From Duganella sp. OV510 (GTDB lineage Bacteria > Pseudomonadota > Gammaproteobacteria > Burkholderiales > Burkholderiaceae_D): a DNA stretch of 64,000 nt. Below the pieces are notes generated by a model. The model saw only the letters and a program-made list of their open reading frames with translations. It ran no database searches and was not told the DNA's origin. Numbering within the stretch: position 1 is the first letter of the stretch; each line of letters begins with the position of its first letter. This document shows positions 28,756 through 36,424 of the stretch, in pieces. The stretch is from contig NZ_FNEQ01000005.1 of the NCBI RefSeq assembly GCF_900100205.1, positions 248,001 through 312,000 of the forward strand. Direction: 5' to 3'. A program made the translations under genes and the position numbers.

Positions 28756-30951
28756 CTAAGCTGAAGCGCTCACCCGCACCGCTTCCAGCAGCAGTGCGTG
28801 CTCAAAGCGCAGCGTCAGGCGATTGCGGCCGCCCTCCACTTCGCCGATGTCCCGTCCATCGACATAATCGCGCAGGCGCCAGCGGCCGGCACCCAGGCCG
28901 CGTATCTCCACCGGACCATCCCAGCGCGGCGCGTAGAACGCAAAATACATCTTGCCGTCCTTCTCGACTGCATGCGCCTCCGGCTTGTCGAAGCCGATGT
29001 CATACAGCTCGCCGCGGTACACGCCGTTGGCCAGCATCTTGTCACGGTAGATGCCGATCCATTTGCGCCACTGGACTTCGCGCTCAGGCGTCAACAGGAA
29101 GCTGTCCTTCGGCTTCGGGTCCACCGGCCAGGTGAACTTGGTCGACAGTACCGCGCCGATGCCGACCGTGGTGGCGAAATCGTCGCCGCCGTCACTCAAC
29201 TCGACGTGATCGCCCGCATACGGCGCCGAGCGGCCCATCAGCGCCTTCAGCGTCTTGCCCTTGTGGCGCACCTGCCACGACGACAGCGGGTCAGCCGCCG
29301 GCGCCTGGTTCATGTACGGGAAATTATGGAAGGCGTAGGACGTGCCGCAGGGGCACAGCTCAATCACCGCATTCGGATTCACCTCGCGCGCGGTGTCGTA
29401 CACCACCTTCCAGAAATCCTGCAACTTCTCGGCCGATTCCTCCGGGCGCGCGTGTTTGTGCGCCGGGTTGTAGCACGGCGCCACGCCGTTCAGATGCTGG
29501 CCGTCGATCTTGATGCCCTGGTAGCCCCACTCGCCGAAAATCTTGCGTATCCACTTGCGCGTCATCTCGATGGTTGGCTCGTAGGCCGGGCACAGGTAAA
29601 AGCTGTTCCACCAGCTGATCAGCTGCGGTGCGCCGTCGCGGTCCAGCAGCAGCATGTCGGTGTGATCGTGCAGCAGGTCCGAGCCGGGATCGACCGCCAG
29701 CGGCGTAATCCACAGCCGCGCCTTCAGGCCTGCATCCTTGATCGAGCGGACCAGGCCACGCATGTCCGCCTCGCCGTTGGGGAATTTTTTTGTGTCCAGC
29801 TTCCAGTCGCCCTCGTTGTTCTGCCAGCCATCGTCCAGCACTGCCCATTCCAGGCCCAGCTCCTTGGCCTTTTGCAGCGTGCCCACCATCAGCGGGATGG
29901 TGAAGTCGCGCTCATAGCCCCAGGCGCACCAGATCGGCTCATAGGATTCGGCCGGCGCATCCGGCGCACGCAGGCCGCGTTCAGCCATCAGTTGGCGATA
30001 CTGGTCCAGCGCGGCGAAGTAATCGCCCTTGTGCAGCGCCAGGAAGGTGTCCATGGTGTCAAGCGTGTCGCCCGGCTGCAATGTAGTCTCGGCGTTGAAT
30101 TCGACGGCGATGGATGCGCCGCCGCTCACCGCCTGCACCGGCAAGGCCACCAGGCGCGGCACCGTGTCCAGATGGCCAACCGCCAGACCGCAATCGCGAT
30201 GCCAGACATCGGCCGCCGGCGTGCCGCTGCCATAGTCGGAAGCGTTCATGCCCATGAAGTTGCGCTGGTCGAAGCCCGCCACCAGCGGCTGCACCCAGTC
30301 GCGCCGGTCGGCGTGCGAAGCGCCTGAGAAGGTCCAGAATTCCGCATTGCGGCCTGCCGCAGGGCGCAATGTATGAGCGCTATTGACCCACTCGCCCACC
30401 GCCAGCGGCTTGCTGCCAGCGTTGCGGTAAGACGTGCGGATGACAGCAAAGCCGGGATGGCGCTCATAGAACGTCACCGCAACCGTTTTTTCGATGCCTT
30501 CGGCGGACTTACCGCTCAAACGGTGACGCACGCCAGGCCCGTGCGGGCCGTCCACCCGGTCCGCCGCCTGCGACGACAACGCAAAGCGTTCGATCCAGCG
30601 GCCGCTGGCAGCATTGGCCGCGTTGCTGCTGGCGGCAACCACGGCCGCATTGATGCCGGCGCCGTTCGCACCGCCGTTGGCGTTCGCACTGTTCAACAGG
30701 CGCAGACGCTCGCTCGGCGCGAACGCCGTGACGGCCGCAGCGCGCGGTCCCAAACGCGAGACGACGCGGCATTGCAGTTGACTGTCGAATTCCAGCGCCA
30801 TGACGGCGTCGCCAATGCGCGCCACGTCCTTGCCCTTGGCCGCCGAAGCCGGCGTGACCGCCGCGCCGGCATCGACCACGGCGGAAGCTACGGCGCTACC
30901 GGCCAGCCATTGCAGCAGGTTGCGACGGCGTTGGTTGTGTTGATGTTCCAT
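28756..30951 (-). CDS. Exported GH36-like glycosidase (alpha-galactosidase / alpha-N-acetylgalactosaminidase type)
   Basis: The 731-residue enzyme opens with a twin-arginine-type signal (RRRNLLQW, then AGSAVASAVVDAGAA), so it is folded before export. About residues 45-320 are a beta-sandwich, and about 325-640 a TIM barrel with clan GH-D motifs: WCAWGY, AVLDDGWQ, KARLWITPLA, the nucleophile block IKIDGQ and the late SDGGDDFA that could supply the acid/base aspartate. A C-terminal beta domain ends it. Context in an aga operon suggests it frees N-acetylgalactosamine or galactose from glycans; the bond and sugar are inferred from context, not proven by residues. Confidence 0.82.
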   Translation of the reverse strand: MEHQHNQRRRNLLQWLAGSAVASAVVDAGAAVTPASAAKGKDVARIGDAVMALEFDSQLQCRVVSRLGPRAAAVTAFAPSERLRLLNSANANGGANGAGINAAVVAASSNAANAASGRWIERFALSSQAADRVDGPHGPGVRHRLSGKSAEGIEKTVAVTFYERHPGFAVIRTSYRNAGSKPLAVGEWVNSAHTLRPAAGRNAEFWTFSGASHADRRDWVQPLVAGFDQRNFMGMNASDYGSGTPAADVWHRDCGLAVGHLDTVPRLVALPVQAVSGGASIAVEFNAETTLQPGDTLDTMDTFLALHKGDYFAALDQYRQLMAERGLRAPDAPAESYEPIWCAWGYERDFTIPLMVGTLQKAKELGLEWAVLDDGWQNNEGDWKLDTKKFPNGEADMRGLVRSIKDAGLKARLWITPLAVDPGSDLLHDHTDMLLLDRDGAPQLISWWNSFYLCPAYEPTIEMTRKWIRKIFGEWGYQGIKIDGQHLNGVAPCYNPAHKHARPEESAEKLQDFWKVVYDTAREVNPNAVIELCPCGTSYAFHNFPYMNQAPAADPLSSWQVRHKGKTLKALMGRSAPYAGDHVELSDGGDDFATTVGIGAVLSTKFTWPVDPKPKDSFLLTPEREVQWRKWIGIYRDKMLANGVYRGELYDIGFDKPEAHAVEKDGKMYFAFYAPRWDGPVEIRGLGAGRWRLRDYVDGRDIGEVEGGRNRLTLRFEHALLLEAVRVSASA

Positions 30952-30960
30952 CTGTCTCCC

Positions 30961-32049
30961 TTATTTATGTGAGTGCCAGGCTTGCGGGAAAGCCTGTTCC
31001 GCGTTGAGGCGATACAGTTTGTCGACCACCTTGCGCGGCAGCGACAGGCCGCGCACCGGCTTGTCCAGTTCCGGCACATCAAAATTGTCGGCGGTGACGA
31101 AATAGCGCCAGTCGCGGCGCCAGACGGTATCCATGTCGGTGACGAAATCGGCATCGCTCTGCTCCGCCGACTGCGACAGGTCCGAACCGTACATCAGCCG
31201 ATCCTGATATCGGATGAAGAAAGCGCGCACGCGCTCACGGTCGCGCTGCGACTGATATTGCAGCTGGCCGATGCGCGCGGCGACATCCAGCTTGACGCCC
31301 GGATGCGTATCGAGAAAACGGCCGATGCGGTCCACATCGTATTCCAGCGACGCCAGATGTACGCCAGTGAAGCGCATCTTCGGATGCTGCGCCAGCAGAC
31401 GGTCGCGCGCCGCCATCTGCTGCTCATAGCCCGGCATCTCGGGATGCAGGTACATATGATATGCAGGATGGTTCTTGAAATATTCGCGGTCGTTATTCAC
31501 CGTCATCTGCTCGACCGGCAGCCAGCAGTTATGCGGCTCGCCCTGGTGGCCCAACACCATCACGCCGCGCTGCGTCAGCCCGTTGAACAGCGGCGCCAGG
31601 CGCGTGTCATCGATCATCACCAGCTTGCCCTGGCTGTCGCGCAAGCTCATGCCGATATTCTTCCAGACCTTGACGCCAACCGCGCCGTCCTTGCGCGCAC
31701 CATCCAGGTCTTTCAGCGTTGCTTCCGTCCAGCCAGGCTGCTCGAAGCCGTCGGCGGCAAACGTCGCCACCCACGCCACCTGCTGTGGATGCTGGTGCGC
31801 CAGCGCGCTGGCCACCTTGCGCTGCTGGTCCAGCGGCGGGAAATCCGGATAATCGACGTTGATCGTCAGCGCGCGGAAGTTGTCCTTGCGCGCCAGCGCC
31901 AGCCAGGCATCCTGGCTCTTGCCATGCAGGTGCAGGTGAGCGTCGATCTTCGGCACGCTGGCGAAATCGGCCATGGTGTAAAGGTCGGCCGCGTGGGATG
32001 GCGTGGCCATCAAGGCCGCGAGAATGGTGGGTAGTAAGATCCAGCGCAT
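30961..32049 (-). CDS. Exported amidohydrolase-superfamily protein
   Basis: The 362-residue protein has a Sec signal peptide (WILLPTILAALMATPSHAAD) and a metal-dependent amidohydrolase_2-type barrel. The metal motif DAHLHLHG lies near residue 36-43. Later ligands are suggested by LGHQGEPH, FTGVHLASLE and MYGSDLS (terminal aspartate). Related enzymes hydrolyse or decarboxylate small ring compounds, and lactone hydrolysis of sugars is one known activity. It lies in the middle of the putative GalNAc operon, between the kinase and the glycosidase, with nine- and eleven-base gaps. A role on a periplasmic sugar derivative is therefore inferred. Confidence 0.82.
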   Translation of the reverse strand: MRWILLPTILAALMATPSHAADLYTMADFASVPKIDAHLHLHGKSQDAWLALARKDNFRALTINVDYPDFPPLDQQRKVASALAHQHPQQVAWVATFAADGFEQPGWTEATLKDLDGARKDGAVGVKVWKNIGMSLRDSQGKLVMIDDTRLAPLFNGLTQRGVMVLGHQGEPHNCWLPVEQMTVNNDREYFKNHPAYHMYLHPEMPGYEQQMAARDRLLAQHPKMRFTGVHLASLEYDVDRIGRFLDTHPGVKLDVAARIGQLQYQSQRDRERVRAFFIRYQDRLMYGSDLSQSAEQSDADFVTDMDTVWRRDWRYFVTADNFDVPELDKPVRGLSLPRKVVDKLYRLNAEQAFPQAWHSHK

Positions 32050-32060
32050 GCATGTCTCCT

Positions 32061-33026
32061 TTATTGTTGGACGGCCAGGTACTCCAGTGCGGCGGCGCTC
32101 AACGGCGTACCGCCAGCACGCGCGGCATACAGCGCAGCGCCCAGTACCGGCGCCAGCTTCGGTGGCGCCAGCCGGTAAGAACTGCCGCGTGCCGCCAGCG
32201 CATCGGCAAACGGCACATGCAGCGGACCATCGACGCCAAACAGGCCTCCGGTGTAGGATACCGCCACACCCTGCCCTGCCGCCACGCCCAGCGCGCTACG
32301 CACCGCATCGACCAAAGCCGCCAATTCCTCGGCTGCCGCATCGATGATCGCCAGCGCCTGCGCATCGCCCTGCGCGGCGGCCTCGGATACCAGCCGGGAC
32401 AAGGCGGCAATGCGGCTGCGCTCCGCGTTCAATTCGCCGTAGACCACCTGGCACAGATCCAGGTCCTGCTGCAACGCCAGCCGCTCGCGCACCAACTGGT
32501 ATAGCGGGCCACGTGGCGCACGGCCATCGCTCATGCGCGAAAACAGCCGCAGGCCAGCGCGTGCGATCCAGTGCGCCGAGCCTTCATCGCTGAACAACTC
32601 GCCCCAGCCGCCGGCGCGCGCCTGCTTGCCGCCGAATTCGCCGTAGGCCATCGAGCCGGTGCCGGCAATCACGCTGATGCCATCTGCGCACGCCAGCGAG
32701 CCCGCCCAGCTGCACACCATGTCATTGCCACACAGGTAGCGGTCATGACCGAGCACCGCGCGCGGCAAGGCATCCAGCTGCGGCTGCACCACGCGGTCTT
32801 CTCCATAAGCTGGCAGGCCAAAGAAGGCAAAGCGGATGTCCGGCGTCGTGGCACCGGCAGCCGCGCAGACGGCGTCGTAACCGCGTGTCAGCATGGCAGC
32901 AACGCCTGCCATGCCGACTTCCAGATAATACGCGCTGCTTTCCTGGTGACGCGCCAGCACCCGGCCTGCGCTGTCGATCAGTGCGAAGGCAGTCTTGGTG
33001 CCGCCGCCATCAACCCCGAGGAACAT
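32061..33026 (-). CDS. BadF/BadG/BcrA/BcrD-type N-acetylhexosamine kinase
   Basis: The 321-residue protein belongs to the ASKHA kinase superfamily: phosphate-1 motif FLGVDGGGTKTAFALID, phosphate-2 region VIAGTGSMAYGE, and the GWGELFSDEGSAHWIA block typical of N-acetylglucosamine kinase-like proteins. It would phosphorylate GalNAc or GlcNAc with ATP in the cytoplasm, corresponding to AgaK. ATG 33026 is chosen because GGGAGA lies upstream at normal distance; ATG 33041 has none. The start lies 17 bases inside the agaS reading frame, so translation is coupled. Confidence 0.87.
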   Translation of the reverse strand: MFLGVDGGGTKTAFALIDSAGRVLARHQESSAYYLEVGMAGVAAMLTRGYDAVCAAAGATTPDIRFAFFGLPAYGEDRVVQPQLDALPRAVLGHDRYLCGNDMVCSWAGSLACADGISVIAGTGSMAYGEFGGKQARAGGWGELFSDEGSAHWIARAGLRLFSRMSDGRAPRGPLYQLVRERLALQQDLDLCQVVYGELNAERSRIAALSRLVSEAAAQGDAQALAIIDAAAEELAALVDAVRSALGVAAGQGVAVSYTGGLFGVDGPLHVPFADALAARGSSYRLAPPKLAPVLGAALYAARAGGTPLSAAALEYLAVQQ

Positions 33027-34194
33027 GCAGCTCTCCCGCATACGGATAAATGGTCACGCCACGCACCACGCGGTTGACCGTGCCGGACGCGCTTGGCGTG
33101 TCCGGGCGGATGCCCTGCGCCAGCGATTGCAACAGCGCGAACGACTGGCAGAACAGGATGTACGGCAGCGCCAGCGCCAGGTCGGATACGTCCGCCGCAG
33201 CTTTCAGCACCACGCAATCCGTGCCCAGCTCCGGCGCGGCCTGGCCGCTCAACGCCAGCACGCGGCCGGCGCGGCCATCGTTGCGCAGTTCGCGCAGCAG
33301 GTCGAGGTCATAGCGGCGCGCCTGTGCGTCATTGGACAGCAATACCACCACCAGCGTCTCATCATCGACGATGGTTTTCGGACCGTGCCGGAAGCCCAGC
33401 GGCGAATCAAACAGTGCCACCACGCGGCCGTCGGTCAGCTCCAGCAGCTTCAGCGACGCTTCACGCGCCAGGCCGCGCAGCTCATTGCTGCCGAGGTAGA
33501 CCACGCGCTTGAACTGTTGCGCCACCAGCGATTGCAGCAGCGGCAGCGCAGTCGCATGGACATCTTCGGCGGCGACCGACGGCGCACTTGCAGCACCGGC
33601 AGGCAGCACGCTGAACGCCAGCGCTGCCGCCAGCAGCATCGAGGTAAAGCTGGTGGTCATGGCGAAGCCCCGATCGTGCGTTTCATCCGGCAGCAGGATG
33701 GCGCAGGCATTGCTGCGCCCTTGCGCCATGCGATACAGCTCGCCGTCCGCATTACAGGTGATCACCAGGTGGTGCACATCCTTTACCAGCTGATCCGCCA
33801 GTTCGACTGCGGCGATGCTTTCCGGGCTGCTGCCGGAACGCGCGAACGACACCAGCAGCGTTGGCACAGCGGGCTGCAGGAAGCGCAGCGGGCCGGAGAC
33901 GATATCAGTGGTCGGCACGGCTTCGGCGCGCAGACCCTGGCCCAGCATGGCCGGCGCCAGGCATTCGCCAACAAAGGCCGAGGTACCGGCGCCGGTCAGC
34001 ACGATGCGCAGCTCGGGACGCCGCAGCAGCGGGCCGAGGAAGGCGTCGAGTGACGCGCGGCTGCGCTGAACCAGCGCATCGATCTGCGGCCAGACGGCCG
34101 GCTGCTGCGCGATCTCGCGCGCGGTCAGGCCACCGCCCGCTGCATCGAGGCCCATTGTGCTGAGTCCCAAAATATCCTTGTCTACCACTAGCAT
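33010..34194 (-). CDS. agaS: SIS-domain sugar isomerase, AgaS type
   Basis: The 394-residue protein has two SIS domains. The first is at about residues 45-190 (LRIVLTGAGTSAFVGECLAP, VSFARSGSSPESIAAVE, ITCNADGELY) and the second at about 215-375 (KRVVYLGSNELRGLAREASLK, DSPLGFRHGPKTIVDDETL). AgaS deaminates and isomerises galactosamine-6-phosphate to tagatose-6-phosphate. The RHGPK segment is characteristic of SIS enzymes with a glucosamine-6-phosphate-synthase-like isomerase fold. AAAGGAG lies eight bases before the ATG. It overlaps the kbaZ stop by seven bases and the kinase start by seventeen. Confidence 0.9.
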   Translation of the reverse strand: MLVVDKDILGLSTMGLDAAGGGLTAREIAQQPAVWPQIDALVQRSRASLDAFLGPLLRRPELRIVLTGAGTSAFVGECLAPAMLGQGLRAEAVPTTDIVSGPLRFLQPAVPTLLVSFARSGSSPESIAAVELADQLVKDVHHLVITCNADGELYRMAQGRSNACAILLPDETHDRGFAMTTSFTSMLLAAALAFSVLPAGAASAPSVAAEDVHATALPLLQSLVAQQFKRVVYLGSNELRGLAREASLKLLELTDGRVVALFDSPLGFRHGPKTIVDDETLVVVLLSNDAQARRYDLDLLRELRNDGRAGRVLALSGQAAPELGTDCVVLKAAADVSDLALALPYILFCQSFALLQSLAQGIRPDTPSASGTVNRVVRGVTIYPYAGELHVPRG

Positions 34195-35495
34195 GTTTCC
34201 AACTCCTTTGTTGCGGCGCCTGCACAGGCATCCATGTACTGGCGCAGCACTTTGGCTACGCCCTCTTTAAGTAAATCCGCCGGCAGGTTGCGCACGCGTC
34301 CCTCGCGCACTGCCTCATATTGCGCCGGAAGGTACTGGCTAAGCAAGGTCAATGGCGGTGGCGTGCGCTCCAGGTTGGCCAGCAGTTGCGCCTGCGCCGC
34401 CTGGATGGCCGCATGCGGCCAGTAATAGCGTATGCGGTCGCTCAGGCTGTATTGCTGATCGAAACGCGCGCGTGCCGGGTCGTTGTCGTAATATTTGCGC
34501 CAGTATTCGGGTTCGGTGCGCATCACTTCCAGCACCACATTCTTGAAGTCCGAGCCCTGGCCGCCCATGCCCATGTTCATCTCTTGCTCAATGTCGGCCA
34601 GTGCCCACAGCGTCTCGCGCAGCGCAAAGGTCAGGCCGGGACCGACCTTGAGGATGGCGAAGTGGCCGGCCACCAATGCAGCCAGATTGGACGGCGTCTG
34701 GTAATCGGTCGAATGCGCTTCGTAGACCAGCGTTGGCTCATTCTCGATAAAGCGGCTCAATTCTGCGGCGCGCTGCGGCTGGAAGTCGATCACCTTGTGA
34801 TGGTCGAATTCCACGCCCGGCTGCACCACCAGCCCAATCACACGCGGCCACGCCGCTTCCAGGCCGGCGGCGGCAAACGCCAGCCGATGCACCTTGATGG
34901 TCAGCCCGGCCGCACCGGGCGTGGTGACGCTTAATTCCTCCAGGTCTTCATGCGCGCCGCCCGGCACTGGCACTTCCGTGCCGACCACGTACACCGGCGC
35001 CTCGCCGCCAACCGCGCTCCATGCCCGCTCCGCCACCACGCAAAGACGCGCGGCACGTTCCGCCACCACCGCATCCGGCAGCGGCACCGGATCACCGGCG
35101 CAGGACATCGAGCAATCCAGGTGAATCTTGCGGAAGCCGGCCCGCACGTACTGGTCGATCAGCACCTCGGCCTTGGCCATGGCAGCATCCGCCGACTGGC
35201 CTTGCCAAGCGTTCGGTCCCAGATGATCGCCACCCAGCAGTACGCGCTCTCGCGCCAGGCCGCTGCGGTCAGCGATGCCATAAACGAAGTCGCGGAACAC
35301 CGCCGGCGTCATGCCGGTATAACCGCCATCCTGGTTCACCTGGTTGGAGGTGGATTCGATCAAGACCGGCAACCCGCGTTCAAGCGCGGTCTCCATTGCC
35401 GCCTCGATCACCAGCGGATGCGCCGAGCATACCGAATGGATGCCGACAGGTTCGCCCGCCTTATGGCGGCGCACCAGATTCAAAAGATAGTCCAT
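34188..35495 (-). CDS. kbaZ: D-tagatose-1,6-bisphosphate aldolase subunit (KbaZ/GatZ/AgaZ type)
   Basis: The 435-residue protein matches the KbaZ/GatZ/AgaZ family: VGIHSVCSAHPLVIEAAMETAL, then IESTSNQVNQDGGYTGMTP, LLGGDHLGPN, and FRKIHLDCSMSCAGDP. In E. coli this subunit stabilises the catalytic KbaY/GatY aldolase that splits tagatose-1,6-bisphosphate. No KbaY-like gene is in this window, so either the partner lies elsewhere or this protein acts alone. It follows the EamA gene by two bases and is coupled to agaS. Confidence 0.92.
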   Translation of the reverse strand: MDYLLNLVRRHKAGEPVGIHSVCSAHPLVIEAAMETALERGLPVLIESTSNQVNQDGGYTGMTPAVFRDFVYGIADRSGLARERVLLGGDHLGPNAWQGQSADAAMAKAEVLIDQYVRAGFRKIHLDCSMSCAGDPVPLPDAVVAERAARLCVVAERAWSAVGGEAPVYVVGTEVPVPGGAHEDLEELSVTTPGAAGLTIKVHRLAFAAAGLEAAWPRVIGLVVQPGVEFDHHKVIDFQPQRAAELSRFIENEPTLVYEAHSTDYQTPSNLAALVAGHFAILKVGPGLTFALRETLWALADIEQEMNMGMGGQGSDFKNVVLEVMRTEPEYWRKYYDNDPARARFDQQYSLSDRIRYYWPHAAIQAAQAQLLANLERTPPPLTLLSQYLPAQYEAVREGRVRNLPADLLKEGVAKVLRQYMDACAGAATKELETC

Positions 35496-35497
35496 CG

Positions 35498-36421
35498 TCA
35501 GTTTCCTTGTGTAGGTTCGTCCGGTTGCAGCGCGAGGAACAGCGCCGCCGCCAGCGACAGGCCGATGCCCGCCAGCCGGAAGCCGGTCGGCACAGTCGAC
35601 GCCAGCGCCATCGCGATCACCGTGGTCAGCAACGGCGCACCGGCGTTCACCAGCGGCGACACCATCAGCGCCTTGCCATGGCGGAAGGCATACACCAGCG
35701 TCAGTGCGCCGACCGCGTTCAATATCTGCGTGGCGGCGGCGAGCAGCGGTCCGGATGGACCGTAATTAATTGGTTGCGAAAAGTCCGTCATTGCCAGCGC
35801 AGCAGGGATGAACAGCAAGGCGCTCAGCGTCATGTAAAAGAAGATGCTTTCCGCGTCCATGCTGGCGTTGGCCAGCTTGATGAAGTAAGCCTGCAAGCCC
35901 CAGGCCACCAGCACGCCCAGCGCCAGCACAAACCACAGGCCGTACTGCTGTGGCGCACCGTCCGGCGTGTAGTCGAACAACGGCAGCGCACACACCGCCA
36001 GCACGATGCCGGCGATGCCCATCACGCCGGTGCGCTCGCGCAGGAACAGGAACGACAGCGCAATCGTCAGCACCGGCGACAGTGAAATCAGCGGGAAGAT
36101 CAGGTAGGCCGGACCGGCCTTCACCGCATAGAACAGCACCATCTGCCCGCCCGCGCCCAGCACGCCGATGGCCAGCCCGTAGGCGATCGAGCGCCCGTCG
36201 CGCCGCACGCGCCAGCCATTGCGCGCGAGGACGAACAGCGCCGGCGGCAGCATGGTCAGCGCCCACACCACGTAGATCAGCGTTTCAGGAAAACCGTGCT
36301 GGCTGGGCAGGCCGGCAAACGCGCCCCACACGCCCCACAGCAGCGTGGTGGCCAGCGCATAAGCCAGCCAGGTGGCGCGGCGCGTGGAGGTGGTCGGCAA
36401 GGTAGTCGTCGTCATAGTCAT
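35498..36421 (-). CDS. EamA/DMT-family transporter
   Basis: The 307-residue inner-membrane protein shows ten hydrophobic segments with the two EamA repeats: about residues 20-155 (ATTLLWGVWGAFAG to PLFDY) and about 160-300 (GLWFVLALGVLVAWGLQAYF to LSLAAALFLAL). A LSFLFLRERTGVMGIAGIVL segment marks the end of the first repeat. Substrates of this superfamily range from amino acids to sugars. Position between the outer-membrane receptor and the kbaZ gene suggests inner-membrane uptake of the same sugar, although a separate MFS porter is also present. Confidence 0.87.
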   Translation of the reverse strand: MTMTTTTLPTTSTRRATWLAYALATTLLWGVWGAFAGLPSQHGFPETLIYVVWALTMLPPALFVLARNGWRVRRDGRSIAYGLAIGVLGAGGQMVLFYAVKAGPAYLIFPLISLSPVLTIALSFLFLRERTGVMGIAGIVLAVCALPLFDYTPDGAPQQYGLWFVLALGVLVAWGLQAYFIKLANASMDAESIFFYMTLSALLFIPAALAMTDFSQPINYGPSGPLLAAATQILNAVGALTLVYAFRHGKALMVSPLVNAGAPLLTTVIAMALASTVPTGFRLAGIGLSLAAALFLALQPDEPTQGN

Positions 36422-36424
36422 CCG

